Below, piece by piece: positions 1 to 13,800 of a DNA stretch of 64,000 nucleotides. Below the pieces are notes generated by a model. The model searched no databases, was not told the origin of the DNA, and saw nothing but the letters and a program-made list of their open reading frames with translations. Positions within the stretch are counted from its first letter, which is position 1, and each line of letters starts with the position of its first letter. A program made the translations under genes and the position numbers. The DNA lies in the NCBI GenBank assembly GCA_001414485.1, contig LLEY01000178.1, positions 1 through 64,000 of the forward strand, read 5' to 3'. Source of the stretch: Calycina herbarum. Its lineage: Eukaryota; Ascomycota; Leotiomycetes; Helotiales; Pezizellaceae.

Positions 1-932
1 ATAAATTAGCCTCAGTCTTACATTTTATAACTTTTATATTTATATAGTAATGAAATCAAAGTTTTAATTTTGAAATTTTTAATCAACAATTCGTAAAGAT
101 ATTAAAATGTCAAAATCGCGATTTTAGGTGTGTTTTCAGTTGGCCGGTTCGCTTGTTTGGCCGGTTCGCTATACATGCACGTTATAGTATTTAATCATGT
201 TAGATTAATTGAATAGAGTTCTAAGATTCTTGAAGATATATACTTATAAACACTCGCCGGAGTTTTAGTGACTTAATACAATTACTTGAGACATTTCAAA
301 AACACTTAGATCGAATTTCAAGATTCTTAAATAGATCCTTGTCTAAGTAGTATCTACTTTATGAAATCACTTAAAAATGTTTAATAAGTTGAACAAGTGA
401 AGCTGAATGACTTAGTAAAACTTAGGTAATATTATTTGATACAGTTACTCTAGAAAATCTATAACTGGTAACTAAATTATACTAGACCTGAGACTTCTTA
501 GAAAATATTGCTTTCCTTAGAACTCTTGAATTGCGAGGAGGTGGAGTCTCAAGGCTTGTCCGATACTTTACCTTCAGCTAACTAAAACAATAAACGAGAG
601 TTAATCCCGTAATGCGCGAATAAAGAATGCTAGAACAGGTTTAATAAATCAGTTTCATGTCACAAAGTAAGCTCTTCCAGATGATTTCGTTCCGAAGTCA
701 GGTATGTTTAGAAGCATGGGCAAAAGTTCTAGGCATTTTTCAGAAGATGTTCTAGGCTCTAGGTTCTAATCAAGAGAAGGTGACACGGTATATTACTTGT
801 TGTCTTGGAAGTCAAAGGATTATAGTTTTGTTTTGTGAGAAGATTTCAATTCTTGGTAGTAAAAAAGCCCTTTATTCTGTTGCGACTACATACTGAATTC
901 GTCGGTTGACTAGCGGGCGATCATTGTTTATT
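1..932. other. AT-rich flank without a gene
   Basis: No open frame or recognisable family is visible here. The base composition is AT-rich and CA/TG are moderately reduced, but less than in the transposon block further right. A short direct repeat, gttggccggttcgct followed by gtttggccggttcgct, lies at about 139-171. It could be part of a transposon end, but no partner copy is in the window. Confidence 0.5.
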
Positions 933-1619
933 TTAGACGTTTCTGGCGTGGTAACTGTCGGAGGTCCGAAGTAATGGCGAGCAGGAGTATAGACACAGTT
1001 TGTATTTGGGAGATCCGTCCTTCTCCTCTCCCTTTTTTTCCTCGTCGTTCAACTCTTGGATCGAAATCGAGTCCATCGGTCCCCCTTTCCATTTCTTCCA
1101 GTTGTCATAAATCTCCCCTAGCCTGACATCTGTCCCATAACTAAGTACGTCATTCCGGTCAATGCAGTATGAAACGGAAAGAGGCGGTTGCACTAGTAGC
1201 ATTTTTCTCCAGGAAGCGTTGGGATGTGCAAATGCTGGGTTGGTTCCCACCTTATCCCAGGTGAACCAAATGACCTTAAGCCGGTCTTTGGGGAGCCTTG
1301 GTATAAGACTCGTTGAGATATCGGTGCTAGGGTGTGCCAATATTTTCATGAAGCACGATATATTTCTGCCCTTAGGTACCTCCTTTGTGTCTGGCGTAAA
1401 ATCAAGTTTCTGCAGAATTTTGGGGGACTCGTCGACTGTGATTTTCCAAGTACGGCATACTCGGGAGCAATTGATGAGGATTTCGTGGAACTCGAGTTCA
1501 AGGAGAATTCCTGTGAGGATTTCGGGGAGGAGAAGTGCTTTCGTCGTTGCATCAGACTCTCTATTGTTGTCAGTGGTAGGGCATAGCGCGCTCTCGGGTT
1601 GCGCTGTGCCCTGGCTCAT
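933..1619 (-). CDS. F-box domain protein
   Basis: A single-exon gene of about 228 residues when started at the ATG ending at 1619. An upstream in-frame ATG at 1724 would add 35 residues that look like translated leader, so I prefer the inner start. Residues about 27-70 fit the F-box pattern: LPEIL, then a hydrophobic stretch, then CSRVCRTWK, where the spaced leucines, the VCRxW core and the following SPKILQKLDF are typical of large fungal F-box families. F-box proteins bring substrates to SCF ubiquitin ligases through Skp1. The remainder (PRLPKDRLKVIWFTW and the lysine/glutamate-rich tail) matches no domain I know. The gene is free of RIP-type stops although it lies between AT-rich flanks, so it was probably single copy when RIP acted. 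The substrate is unknown. Confidence 0.7.
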   Translation of the reverse strand: MSQGTAQPESALCPTTDNNRESDATTKALLLPEILTGILLELEFHEILINCSRVCRTWKITVDESPKILQKLDFTPDTKEVPKGRNISCFMKILAHPSTDISTSLIPRLPKDRLKVIWFTWDKVGTNPAFAHPNASWRKMLLVQPPLSVSYCIDRNDVLSYGTDVRLGEIYDNWKKWKGGPMDSISIQELNDEEKKGEEKDGSPKYKLCLYSCSPLLRTSDSYHARNV

Positions 1620-1724
1620 GTTGGTTGATGGCTGATGGCTGAGGTTGAGGTTGAGGTATGCTGATGACTGCCCAGAGTATGTTTTTGAGTGACCGAGGAC
1701 GCTAGCTAAAATCAGATGACGCAA

Positions 1725-2422
1725 GCAAAGGAGGATTCACTCTAAATACAGTAGAACAACGAGAATATGTGTACACATTAAAACTATAACTTCGGAGATT
1801 TGATTACAATAAATAACGGGTGTTTTTAGAGGTATTTAGGACTGGGGCAGAACTAATGGCGTATTGATTGATCAAGACCACTCGCTTAGTCGAAACACAA
1901 TCATGTGACTAGAACAACCCATGTCTAGTCTCTCGGCTTTCATGGTTTTTTCTATGCCTAGATTACGACTATCAGGACCAAAGAAGAAGAAAGGAAAAAT
2001 TATATATTCAAGTTCTCAGGCCGGAATTCCAGCTGCCCTGGTTTCTTCGGTTTCTTCCAAAAAGTAAAAGCACGCGTGACTCTCGTCCATTCTAAAGAAC
2101 CTTTTATATATTACAGTCATTTCCAGAGATAAGATTGAAATATGTCGCAAGTATAAGACCTTCCTTGAAATTGATATCTCCGTTCAAAGGTTGTATATCT
2201 TTGAACTTCGGAAATTATTATAAGTGTTTTATCTCCGAATGAATTTTCTAGCTTCTAAAGAGCCTTGTATTATTAAACTGATATAAGATTGTTTTCTAAA
2301 TTAGACCTCTCGATTCTCAACGTCTCCTAGAGGCAGCTGATTTCATAACTTACTATATATCTTCGTTTTTTAAGAATTAGCTATTACTAAGTTTATTCTT
2401 ATTATACTTACTTAGATATAGT
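1725..2422. other. AT-rich spacer before the first transposon
   Basis: No gene seen. The sequence becomes progressively richer in TA and poorer in CA/TG toward the boundary of element A, marking the left edge of the RIP-affected block. Confidence 0.5.
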
Positions 2423-2427
2423 AATAA

Positions 2428-2899
2428 TATAACGAAACTCAAACGAACTAAACAAAGATAACTAAGTCTCGAAGGTTAGTATATAGATAAGAAGTATAGA
2501 TACGCTAGGTTATTTACTTAGAAGTGAACTCGTTACTTATATTAAAGATGTTAAATAAGATAATAAGATTAATAACTAAAGTTAAGTACGAAGCTCCTAT
2601 CTAATAGCAGACGTGCTAGTCTTATATAGAACCTTCGTTTCTAAGTACATCGCTTATATCGCTTATATTACTTACATCGCTCGCGTCGCTCGCGATTAAA
2701 GTAATTAGAGCGATATAGACGATCACGTTATATAACCGTACGTGACTTTTAATAGTATTATAATAGTAAGATTCTAAAACCTTTAAATACCTTTTATACT
2801 ACTAATTTCCTCTTATATTACCTTCTATTTCTAGATATTATATCTTATCTTATTAGAACGCTATCTAGACTACTTACTACGTAGCTGTAGTTCGTAATA
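2428..2899 (-). repeat. 3' LTR of gypsy A
   Basis: 472-bp LTR matching 23582-24053. It begins tataacgaaact and ends gttcgtaata, the RIP-altered forms of TGTAAC and GTTACA-type ends read on the opposite strand. The target duplication AATAA lies immediately outside. It contains runs of cgctcgcgtcgctcgcg-type sequence, as in the partner LTR. Confidence 0.9.
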
Positions 2900-3049
2900 C
2901 TATCCCCTTCTTAGACTAGCGTGTCTATACGCTTAAGTATAGCTTAAGAAAATATCGTTAAAAGGTAAGCAGCCTCCTTAGTTCTTATAATATTATTAAC
3001 ACCTCTCTTAAAGGATAAGCTTAAATAATATAGAACTCTTAACACTCTT

Positions 3050-3560
3050 TATATTAAATGTTTAAGATATGAAATAATTCTCTATACTTGTTATATAAAT
3101 ATAAAAACTAGTTATTAATACGTTAACATTCCTAGTAGTTCTAAGTACTCTAAATATACTAGGAAGAGCAAATCTTATAATATTAAAGTATAAAACCGAA
3201 TACTCTTACTTTTCGAGTAAGAATCTATTAATACTTAAAAGTAGTAGTTATAATAGAAAGAGGAGACAGCTTATAAGATTTAAGAAGAAGTTATATAGAA
3301 AATCCTCTACTTATAGAAATAGTAACACTTCCTTACTAAGCAGGAGTAAGAGATGCTCTGTCGTAGTCTTACTAATCTATAAGAGCTTAATAAAGCTAAA
3401 GAGAAAGAAAGAGTAGAGAAGAGGGAAGAATAGAAGAAGTTAGAGATTACCTAGCTAGTAGCCTCTCCTTCTTCTAGTAACCTCGCTTTTATTACTAAAC
3501 CGTCTCTTAATTTAGCTTTTCTTAAGGCCTTCTCTTTTAACTATAAGATGTAGGTAACCC
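3050..3560 (+). pseudogene. Remnant of accessory ORF antisense to gypsy A pol
   Basis: On the plus strand, opposite to gag-pol, a degraded reading frame lies between the end of pol and the 3' LTR. Its recognisable core encodes KYTRKSKSYNIK, followed after stops by lysine/glutamate-rich, coiled-coil-like sequence with KEERVEKREE character. The same core (KYTRKSKTYNIK) is found at the equivalent place and orientation in element B (15605-16093), where the frame starts with a clear ATG. Conservation between two copies, on the strand opposite to the polyprotein, argues for a real third gene of the family. RIP stops interrupt it throughout. Confidence 0.55.
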
Positions 3561-3599
3561 TAGGTTTTAGTAGTAGAACTTCTAAAGTTCCTCTAAGTA

Positions 3600-6500
3600 A
3601 TAGTTAAGATTAGTTCTTAGCTCCTAAGTGTTTTCTAAGTATAAGTAATTCAACTATTTAATTAAATACTTAACCTATCTTCTAATAAGTTTATAGTTAA
3701 GAATACTCTCGACTTTGTATTTAGTATTCGAGTTTACTAGTTAAATTTCTATAATTAGAGCTAGTAGTACCTCTAGTAGTACTAGTTTAAGTAGAGATAT
3801 ATAAAATACTAGATAGATGTTTATTATCTTTAGTAGTACTAATTTATAATTTAAAGGTCTCTTAACTTATTTAATTTTAAATAGTCTAAGTTTTTTATAA
3901 TCTAGTTTATTACTTAGTCTTTTTATATTAATATTCTTCTATACTAAGTAGACTTTATCTCTCTCTTTTAGCGTTAGCTCCTAACTACGTCGTTTATTAT
4001 AGTAGTACGTATTTCTTTTAGCTATAAATTATAAATCCTCTATAAGTTCCTTATATAGCCCTTTGATTTTCGAGACGTAAATATAAGTAAGTTAATTATT
4101 AATAGTTATAGATAGTAGTTCTTAATACACTATTAGTTTATATCTAAAGTTAGTATAGAATAGTATAATAAGCGTTATTTCTATTACTAAACTATTATAA
4201 ACAAACTATACTAGAGGCAGCAGCTCTACCTAGTTGTCTTACTAGTAGTTTATATAATAACAAAGGTATGTTTCTACTACTTAGTTTATATATTCGTTTC
4301 CTCTATTCGTCTAAGAGTAGAAAGCTATAGAAAGCTTTCTTTTTATACTTAATCGTTTTATAAGAGTAATCTAAAATTTCAAGGTAAAAAGCTTATCTTT
4401 ATCTAAGAGTATTTCTTCTAATAGTCTATATCTTAAGACTACTTCTCTAAAGAATACGAATACTAATTCCTTAGCTATACTTAACTCTATATATACTATT
4501 AGAATTATATACTTTATAAGTTATTTTATAATAACTAGGATTATGTTATACTTAACTCCTATTATTAGATCTTTAGATTTTAGTAGTTTAATAATAAAAT
4601 CTATAAATATTAATTTCTAAGGTATTTATAGTATTAGAGTAGTATTTATCTATCTATAAAGAGTATAGTAGAAAGTCTTATTCCTAGTATAGGTATTATA
4701 TTCTACTATTACTTCCTTAACTATTATAGATAATCGATTAATATAGTAGTATTATCTTATTCTCTAGAGGGTCCTATAAATTCCTTAGTAGCTATAAGTA
4801 GGTATAGTATAGTATTCTTATATAAACTCCTTTATATATAGGCTAAGAACCTATAGTTTCCTTTTTATATACTAGTTATAACCTTTATATAAGTTCTAAA
4901 TTTTATTTATCTAGATGTTATTTATTATAGCTATTTCATATATAGTAGGTACTAAGTTACTATTTTCGTTATATTTTAATATTATTATATTAACGTATTT
5001 CTTATTTTCCTTATAGCCTAGTTTCTAGCTTAGAGTATTAGCTCAAGTGTTACTTATTCTACTAATATATTAAATAATTATCTTAAATCTTATTAAGGTT
5101 TTAGACTACCTAGCTAGGCGTCTTATAATAAGTTTCTTAGTTATAGTAAATGTTTTTAGGTTTAGATAATTAGTAAGTACTATTACTAGGTATATTATAC
5201 CTTAGAGGTAAATTCTCTATTCTTTAAAAGCTAGAACAATAGCTATTAGTTCTTTATTATAAATGCTATAGTTCTATTATACTATATTAAAAGTTTTTAA
5301 GAAATATACTATAAGTATAAGTTTTCCTGTTTTATTTAGTTATAGATATATAGCGCCTACTACTATGTCTAAGGCGTCTGTTTCTATTATACTTAGTTTC
5401 TTATAATTAAAATTATATAGAATAGGTTTTATTATAAACTGTCCTTTGATTTCCTAGAAAGCCTTCTTAGCCTTCTTATCTTAGATAAAAGTTATAGCTT
5501 TTCTAGTTAATATTAATATAGGTTTTATAATCTTTATATAGTTCTTAATAAATAGTTAATAGAAATTAGTAAATCCTAAGAAGGATTATATATCTTTAAT
5601 ATTTTTTAGTAATTCCTATTTAATAACTATATAAATCTTTTCTAGATCTATTTCTATTTTTCCTAAGCTAAATACCTATCTAAGGAAAAGAGTTTTCTTA
5701 ACTCTAAACTTATATTTTAAGAGTTTTAAATAAGAGTCTACTTTAGTAAGTCTTCTTAAGACTTCTTTTATATAGCTCTTATATTCTTCTAGATTTTCTA
5801 AGAAAATTAATATATTATCTAAGTAATAAATAATAGTTACTCTTAGAAGATCCTCTAGAATACTATTATTCTATCTCTAATAAGTAGCTAGTATATTAGT
5901 TAAACTAAAAGATATTACTATATACTTATAGAGTCCTAATAGTAAGATAAACGTAGTCTTCTATTCATAGCCTGTTTTAATCCTAATTAATCTATAAGTA
6001 TTCTATTAATCTAGTTTTATAAATTTCTTTACTTAACCTAACTTATCTTATAAGTACTAGCTAGTTAGTAATAGATAAGCGTCTTTAATTATTACGTTAT
6101 TTAATTCCTTATAATTAATATATACTCGTCTATTTAGATTATTCTTTTTCTTAATAATAAGTATATTTAAAGAGATAAGTAATTTAGATTTTTAAATATA
6201 TTCTTTCTTTATTTCTTATTAGATATAACTTTCTAATAAAGCTAAGTTATTCTAGTTATATAGTTAAAGCTTCTACTTTTTAAGGTTATAACTCTCTATT
6301 AATTTAATCTTATAATCTTATAGCTAATATTTAGAAAGAGTATATATATCTTCTAGGTCTTTAAACAACTTTGTAAATTCTCTATACTACATAGGTATTT
6401 TATTATTAGCTTTCTTACTAACCTATAGAGGACTCTAAGCAAGGTGTTCTAGCGCTTTAGAAGAGATAGTACTAACCTTGTTCTAGCTTTAAAGTTATAA

Positions 6501-8220
6501 ATACAAACCTATATATTTATATTAACTAAAGGTTATTATTCTAGCCTTTTAATTAATTTCTAGATTATATTCCTAAATCTATAGTATACTAAGTATTACT
6601 TCCTTACTCTCTATTTTAATAATATTAAATTATATATCTAAATAGTATCTTTTAATATTAACTTTTACTAGAATAGTTTATTAATTAATAATCCTATTTT
6701 AATATATAATATCTATTCTATTAACTACTTCTAAGCGATATAGTCTTATTCCTTTAATTAGAACGTTTAGCTCCTTTTAAGCTATTAGAGAAATAAAGTT
6801 ACTTATTATTTCTAAGTCTATTATAACTTATAACTTTTTCTCTTATATCTTTATAGTTATTACTAACTATCTTTCTTTTAAAGTAGTATTTAACTTTACT
6901 TTAATATATTAGACTTTAAAAGATTAATTTTCTTAATTATAATTCTTTCTCTTCTTATTCTTATATTATAGAAAGAATCTTACTCTTTGTTAGTATTAGG
7001 TAATAATTACCTTACTTACTAATAGGCTTTAGGTTTAAACCTTAGTCTATACTAGTTCTTTCTAGTGTTGTCTAGAAGATTCGGTTACGTTCTCGGTTAC
7101 GTAAACACGTGATCCTTAGAATCTTCTAGTAACTATTATATTTGTAAGCTATAGAAGCTTCTAGTACTTATCCTAGAAGTATATATAGCTCTCTACTATC
7201 CTTATAGTTAGAAATCAAGTTAATTTTAAGTCTTTTACTTATACTTATCTACCGATTCTATAGAAACGTGATTTAACAATCACTTGACCTACCCTGTGCT
7301 TATCTATACACGGTAACCTAATCTATTACGTTACCCTGTTCCTCCTACACTCTTTTCTTATTAGCGTATACTACCTTATATACTAATTTATATTCTATAA
7401 TTCTTATAGTTTTAGGAATTCCTTTTATAAATTATTTTAGTAATTATCTATAATTGTATTAGATTTATTTATAACTAGTTTCTAAAATAGCTTCTATAGA
7501 CTATAGTTCTCTTATATATAGATAATCTAAAGTAGCTTTAAGTATACTTATTTCTAGCTTTATATATTAAACCTTAAATATATAATCTTTTATATTCTTC
7601 TCTTTAACTATCTAAATTTAGGATTAAGAAAAGAATACTACTCCTTCTTTATCTAATAATACTACTTTATATATTTAATAATATTCTACTATTCTAGTAG
7701 GTTCTAGTAATATTCCTTTAAACTATTTTTATAATAACTAATCTAAGGTTAGACTTAGTTTATATTATATCTATCTTACTATTGTTTCTTAAACTATTTC
7801 TATAAACTATAGTTCTCTTATTAATAGATAGTAAGTTTCTTCTAGTTCTATTTTAGCCTATCTAGTTATATTAAACTCTCTTTACTTCTAGAATAGTATA
7901 CTAAATAGTTATTATAAGCTATATTTTCTAAATACTAGCTTATTATTTCTAATTAATATAACTATAATATATTATTTAAATTCTTCTAATATAATTTTTT
8001 TAAATAGTATTCTAAGAAAAGGGGTTTTAATTCGTTCTTCGAATCTTATTAGTACCTACTATATCTATATACTAGTTTCTTCTAAAATATTATATATTCT
8101 CTATACGTCCTCTACTTTAGAGTAACTTAGTTTTTTAATTAGTTGTTATTTTTGCTCTAGTTCTTTTTCTTTAATAGTTTTCTATCTAGTAATTAGACTA
8201 ACTAGAGTTATTATCTCGAG
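3600..8220 (-). pseudogene. gypsy A pol (RIP-inactivated)
   Basis: Degraded pol region read from right to left. The reverse transcriptase motif YLDNILIF is legible near 5800-5850, with the surrounding residues matching those of B and D (IYYLDNILIFLE). Almost every former CAA, CAG, CGA and TGG codon has become a stop. The gag half of the same element continues at 22152-23560, after the inserted element C. Confidence 0.8.
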
Positions 8221-8225
8221 GTTAT

Positions 8226-8311
8226 TATCAGAGCTTGTAGTAAGTGCTAATGAATTGAACTATAGAGGCTGTCTATATATAAGAAGATTCGATTATCCTT
8301 TCTAAGCTAGA
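8226..8311 (-). repeat. 3' LTR of gypsy C, first half
   Basis: The first 86 bp of the 242-bp LTR, matching 21905-21990. The LTR is cut by the insertion of element B and resumes at 16712. Confidence 0.88.
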
Positions 8312-8750
8312 TATTACGAATCACGTATAAGTATATAACGAGTAAAGACTAGGCAGCGCTCTAACAGGTTAAGTACTATCGGAAACCCTTATAAACAAAA
8401 AGAGGGATCCTTAGACTAGCTAAGCGATCTATGGATTTCTTTAGGAAAGAAATATCACGTGACCTAGTCGTCTAAGTCGCTTAAGTCGCCTGTCGACTAA
8501 AGCGATTAGAGCGAGCGACTAGAGCGATTAGAACAGGAGACTATAGTTCTATATAAGACTAGCACGTCTGCTATTAGATAGGAGCTTCGTACTTAACTTT
8601 AGTTATTAATCTTATTATCTTATTTAATATCTTTGATATAAGTAACGAGTTTACTTCTAAGTAAATAACTCGGCGTATCTATACTTCTTATCTATATACT
8701 AACCTTTAAGACTTAGTTATCTTTGTTTAGTTCTTTTAAGTTTCGTTATA
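8312..8750 (+). repeat. 5' LTR of gypsy B
   Basis: 439-bp LTR matching 16268-16706. It starts tattacgaatcacgta, a RIP-altered TGTTAC, and ends gtttcgttata. It contains the phased cgcttaagtcgcctgtcgac-like GC islets that survive because CpG is not a RIP target here. Confidence 0.9.
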
Positions 8751-8759
8751 CTTTAAGTA

Positions 8760-9860
8760 CCTACTTAGAAGTTCAGTCGCTATAGCCCTAGTAACCCTCG
8801 CCGTAGCTAGCTCGAATACTAGTTGAACTAATATCGTAGGAACGTCTAGAAGTACTACTAGACGAACACCTACTAGTATATACTTAGCTAGGAACGACGA
8901 TAATATTAGTATACCGGACGCCTCTAAGCCTTATAAGGTTAAAGTACTTAAAACTATTAAAGTTAAGATACTAGATACGTATTATAGAAAGTAAAAGGAA
9001 CTAGATTTATTCCTTCTTTAAATAGACATCTACTTTAACTTTAATTCTAATAAATTCAGAGGTAATTATAATTTACAAACTATCTTCGCTATCTCCTACC
9101 TTAGGGGATTAGTATTAGAATAGGCTTAGCTATATTTAGAGGACTTCTTTAAGAATAAGAATAAGAATAGAAAGATAGAATTAACTAAGATTATATTTAA
9201 ATCTTAGAGAGGATTTAAGACAACTATTAGAAAAGTCTTTAAAGACTTTAATATAATCTAAACAGCTATATATAAGCTTTTAGAGTTACGCTAAACCGGA
9301 TCTATAATAGATTATACTAATAAGTTTTAATACTATAGAACGAAATTAGAGTAGAATACTATCGCTCTTATAGAACTCTTCTATAGAGGATTAAAGGTAT
9401 ATATCTATAAGGAGATAGCTAAGCAGAATATATAGTTCTTAACTATTATAGGTATAATTAAGAAGGTTGTCTAGTTAGATAACTACTTATACGAATTTAG
9501 AAAGAGTAACCTTAGATATAAGGAAACGAGTTAAGAGTTAGGAAAGTAGAAGTACTCTTACGCTAACAAACAGAGTAAGAAGGCAAACGCTATATAGAAG
9601 AAAACCTTTTAAAGGAAAGGAGGACTTTCCTAGGAGGAGCGAAATCGTCGACGCGAGTAGAACTTATGTTATAACTATAGCCTCTCTAGCTATAGAGTAA
9701 ATAAGTATAGTAAGAAGAAAGACTCTAATAAGAAGAGACGAATCAACGCTACAGTCTATAAGGAAGTAGTATTACTTAATAAAATTAAACTTATAGATAA
9801 GGAACTCGAAGCTAGAGGATATAGCACGTAAATTGAAACAGACGCTATAGATATAACAGC
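8760..9860 (+). pseudogene. gypsy B gag (RIP-inactivated)
   Basis: Degraded gag following the 5' LTR. Near 9660-9720 the frame reads CYNYSLSSYRVNKYSKKK, which is a CCHC zinc knuckle (CxxCxxxxHxxxxC) with the second and last Cys and the His changed to Tyr, as C-to-T mutation predicts. The same degraded knuckle occurs in element D near 27930. Gag forms the virus-like particle; this copy cannot be translated. Confidence 0.75.
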
Positions 9861-10899
9861 AGGTACTATATACTTATAGCTAAACGAAGGAATTAAGTTA
9901 TAAGTTAGTAAGGTATAAGATACTAATAACAATAGAGATCTATTACTTAAAGAATATTATAATATATAGTTAGAAATAGATTACGAATTACCTCTTTAGG
10001 TAGAATATAGATCACTACTATTAATAAGTTTATTAGAGTTATCAGAGTTAGAATCTAACTTATTAGAGGTAAATCCTAGAATATATAAACCTAAAGAAGA
10101 AGAAACATAGGCATTTATCAGGACTTTTAAGAGAGGAAATAGATAGATATATATAGAAGAATAGAAACCTAATTTCTAGAGCCTATATTCTACTTAAGGA
10201 ATCAATCCTACTATCTTAACTACTTATAAGATAGTAAGGAATAATTAAGATCGAGTAACTATAGTCAGCTCTATCTATAGCAAAGAAACTATTAAGTTTA
10301 AGAAGCTAGGACTAGAATAGACAATACTAAATAACTACCTAGAGGAGGGAGATCTATAGAAGGTTACTAATTTAAAGAATAATACCGCTAAATAGCAGTA
10401 GTATTACCTAGAGAGATTTAATAAATACAACGGATATTTAAAGTCAGACATAACTACCTACCTCCTTAGTTAAGACTATAAGTTAGAGATTAATAAGAAA
10501 TATTAGATATTAAGAGTTAAAAAAGGAGTTATAATAGTATTCAAAGGATTAGAGGACTAGCGAATGTTCAAAGTTACTAAGGTAGACCTCTAGGCTAACC
10601 TAATCTAGGAATTCTACTAACTTATAAAAGGTAAGTAGTAGACTACTAAAACCTTATATAAAGCAACTATTAAATAAGTTTAATACGAACTATAAGTATT
10701 ATTAGACTAGTTTATAAAAAGACGTTTTATAGAAATACTTCTAAAACCTAAGAGAACTATAGAAGATAGTCTAGTATATAAAGTAGCTTTTTCTAATAAT
10801 AAAAAAGTAATATTCTTCTTAAGCTCTTAGAAAGGAGATAATAGTAAGAGAAGATTCAAGGTTTATTATATTAAACTAGAAAATTATACTACTATAAGA

Positions 10900-13800
10900 G
10901 AGTTAAACACTATATCTAGAAAAAATCAACTTATAGTAATAGCAGAGATAAGAGGAAAGAAACTCCGAGTCTTAATTAATTCTAAAGTAATAGGTAATTT
11001 CCTTTCTCTAGTAGCTTAGAAGAAGCTAAACACTCTAATTAAAGGTATAAGGCCTTATTACTTAAGAGTAGTTAATAGAACAAACGTTATATACTAGGAT
11101 AGAATTATTAATTAGTAAACTATTCTAATAAAGATTACTATTAAAAGACACTACTTAGATATATAATTTAATATTATCGAAATAGAGAATAAGGAAGTAA
11201 TACTTAGTATACTATAGATTTAAGAATATAATCTAGATATTAACTAGAAGGCTTAGAAAATAATCTTTAGTCGATATAATTACATAGGTTTATAATTATA
11301 ACTATAAGGCAGGAATGAGGTTAGCGCTACCTCTTCTAAGACGCTAGAACACCTAGCCTAGAGTCCTCTACAGGTTAGCAGGACAGCTGATAACGAAATA
11401 CCTATATAGTATAGAGAATTTAAAGCTTTGTTTAAAAACTCGGAAGACTTATAAGCTTTACTAGAACATCGCCTATAAGATTATAAGATTAAATTAAAAG
11501 AGAGTTATTATCTCTTAAAGTAGAAGCTTCGGTTATATAACTAGAAAAGCCTATAGAGAATAGAAAGTTATATAAAGAAAGGTATTAAGAAGGGATATAT
11601 TAGAAAATCTAAGTTACTAATTACCTTAAATATACTTATTATTAAAAAGAAAGATAATCTAAATAGAAGAGTATATATTAATTACTAAGAAGTAAATCAC
11701 GTTATAGTTAAGAACGCCTATCCGCTACTACCTAGCTAATACTTATAGGACAAGTTAGATAAGGTAGTACGATTTACGAAACTAGATTAATAAAACACTT
11801 ATAAACTTATATAAATAAAAGTCGGAGATAAATAGAAGACAGCATTTACCTTACTATTAGACCTTTACAAATACACAGTTATACTATTTAAACTCTATAA
11901 CATACTAGCTATATATTAGAGATAAAACAATAACATTTTAGAAGATCTTCTAAGAGTAATAGTAATCTATTACCTAGATAATATTTTAATCTTCTTAGAA
12001 AAAGAAGAAGAATATAAGAGACACGTTAAAGAATTACTTACTATAGTATTAGCCTTAGAATACTAGAGAATTTATTTATAGCTAGTAAAACACTAAGTTA
12101 TAATTTTATCTAACTATAAGAACCTTAAAACGTTTATAATAACTAAGGAACTTACGACCAGGTATTTAGCTAGATAGTTAGAGATATTAGAAGGATTTAA
12201 CATCGTTATTTAATATATAAAAAGAATATTAAATACTTAAGCTAATACTCTTAGCTAGAAACTCAGATATAAGAGAAATAAAGAGTATAAGAAGATTATA
12301 ATCTTAAAAACTCTTAAGAATAGAGACCTAGTACCTACTATATACGAAATAGTAGTAATAAATAATATCTAGATAGATAAAATTTAAAATATATATAAGA
12401 GTTATAACTAGTATATAAAAGAGAAACTATAGGTTCCTAGCTTATATATAAAGAAGTTTATATAAGAATACTATACTACGCTCGCTTATAAATACTAAGG
12501 AATTCGTAGAACTCTCTAGAGAATAAGATAATACTACTATATTAATCAGTTATCTATAGTAGTTAAGAAGGTAATAATAGAATATAATACCTATACTAGG
12601 AATAAGGCTTCCTACTATACTCTTTATAGATAGATAAACACTACTCTAATACTATAAGTATCTTAGAAATTAATATCTATAGATTTTATTATTAAATTAC
12701 TAAAATCTAAAGATCTAATAATAGGAGTTAAGTATAATATAATCCTAGTTATTATAGAACGACTTACGAAGTATATAATTCTAATAGTATATATAGAGTT
12801 AAGTATAGCTAAGGAATTAGTATTTATATTCCTTAGAGAAGTAGTCTTAAGATATAGACTATCTAAAGAAATACTCTTAGATAGAGATAAGCTCTTTATC
12901 TTAAAATTTTAAATCGCTCTTATAGAACGATTAGGTATAAAAAGAAAGCTCTCTATAGCTTTTTACTCTTAAATAAATAGAGGAAATAAACAGATAAATT
13001 AAGTAGTTAAAATATACCTTTATTATTATATAAACTACTAGTAAGACAACTAGGTAGAACTGCTACTCTTAGTATAGTTTGTCTATAATAGTTTAGTAAT
13101 AGAAATAACACTTATTATACTATTTTATACTAACTTTAGATATAAATTATTAGTATATTAAGAACTACTATCTACAACTATTAATAACTAACTTACTCGT
13201 ATTTAAGTCTTAAAAATTAAAAGTCTATATAAAGAACTTATAGAAGATTTATAGTTCGTAGCTAAAAGAAATATATACTACTATAATAAACGACGTAGTT
13301 AGAAGCTAATACTAAAAGAGAGAGATAAGGTCTACTTAATATAAAAGAATATTAACATAAGAAGACTAAGTAATAAACTAGACTATAAAAAACTTAACGT
13401 AGTATACTAGGACCTCGTGATTATTAGAACCTCGTGAATTTTTTCCTACTCTACTACTTTAAAATATAATAAAACTACTATAATATATTAAATTAATTAA
13501 AACTACTCGGAATCTAATAAACTAGATATATCTATAACTTCTTAACACGTCTATGTATTATAACTAGTTTTTCTATAAGTGCTATAACGTCGCTGAGTTG
13601 TTTATCCTTTATCTTCTCTACTCTCCCTAGAGCGCTTATTACGTCGAACCTGCTCCTCTATATTCTTCTAAGCTAATCCGTCCTATGTATCCTCTATAGT
13701 AAGTGTACCTCCTTCTTAGACACGGGTATTTTTAGCCCTCCGGCGTTTACTAAGGGCTTTATTTACTATTCAAAGTATACGGACCTCGGCTAATAAGAGG

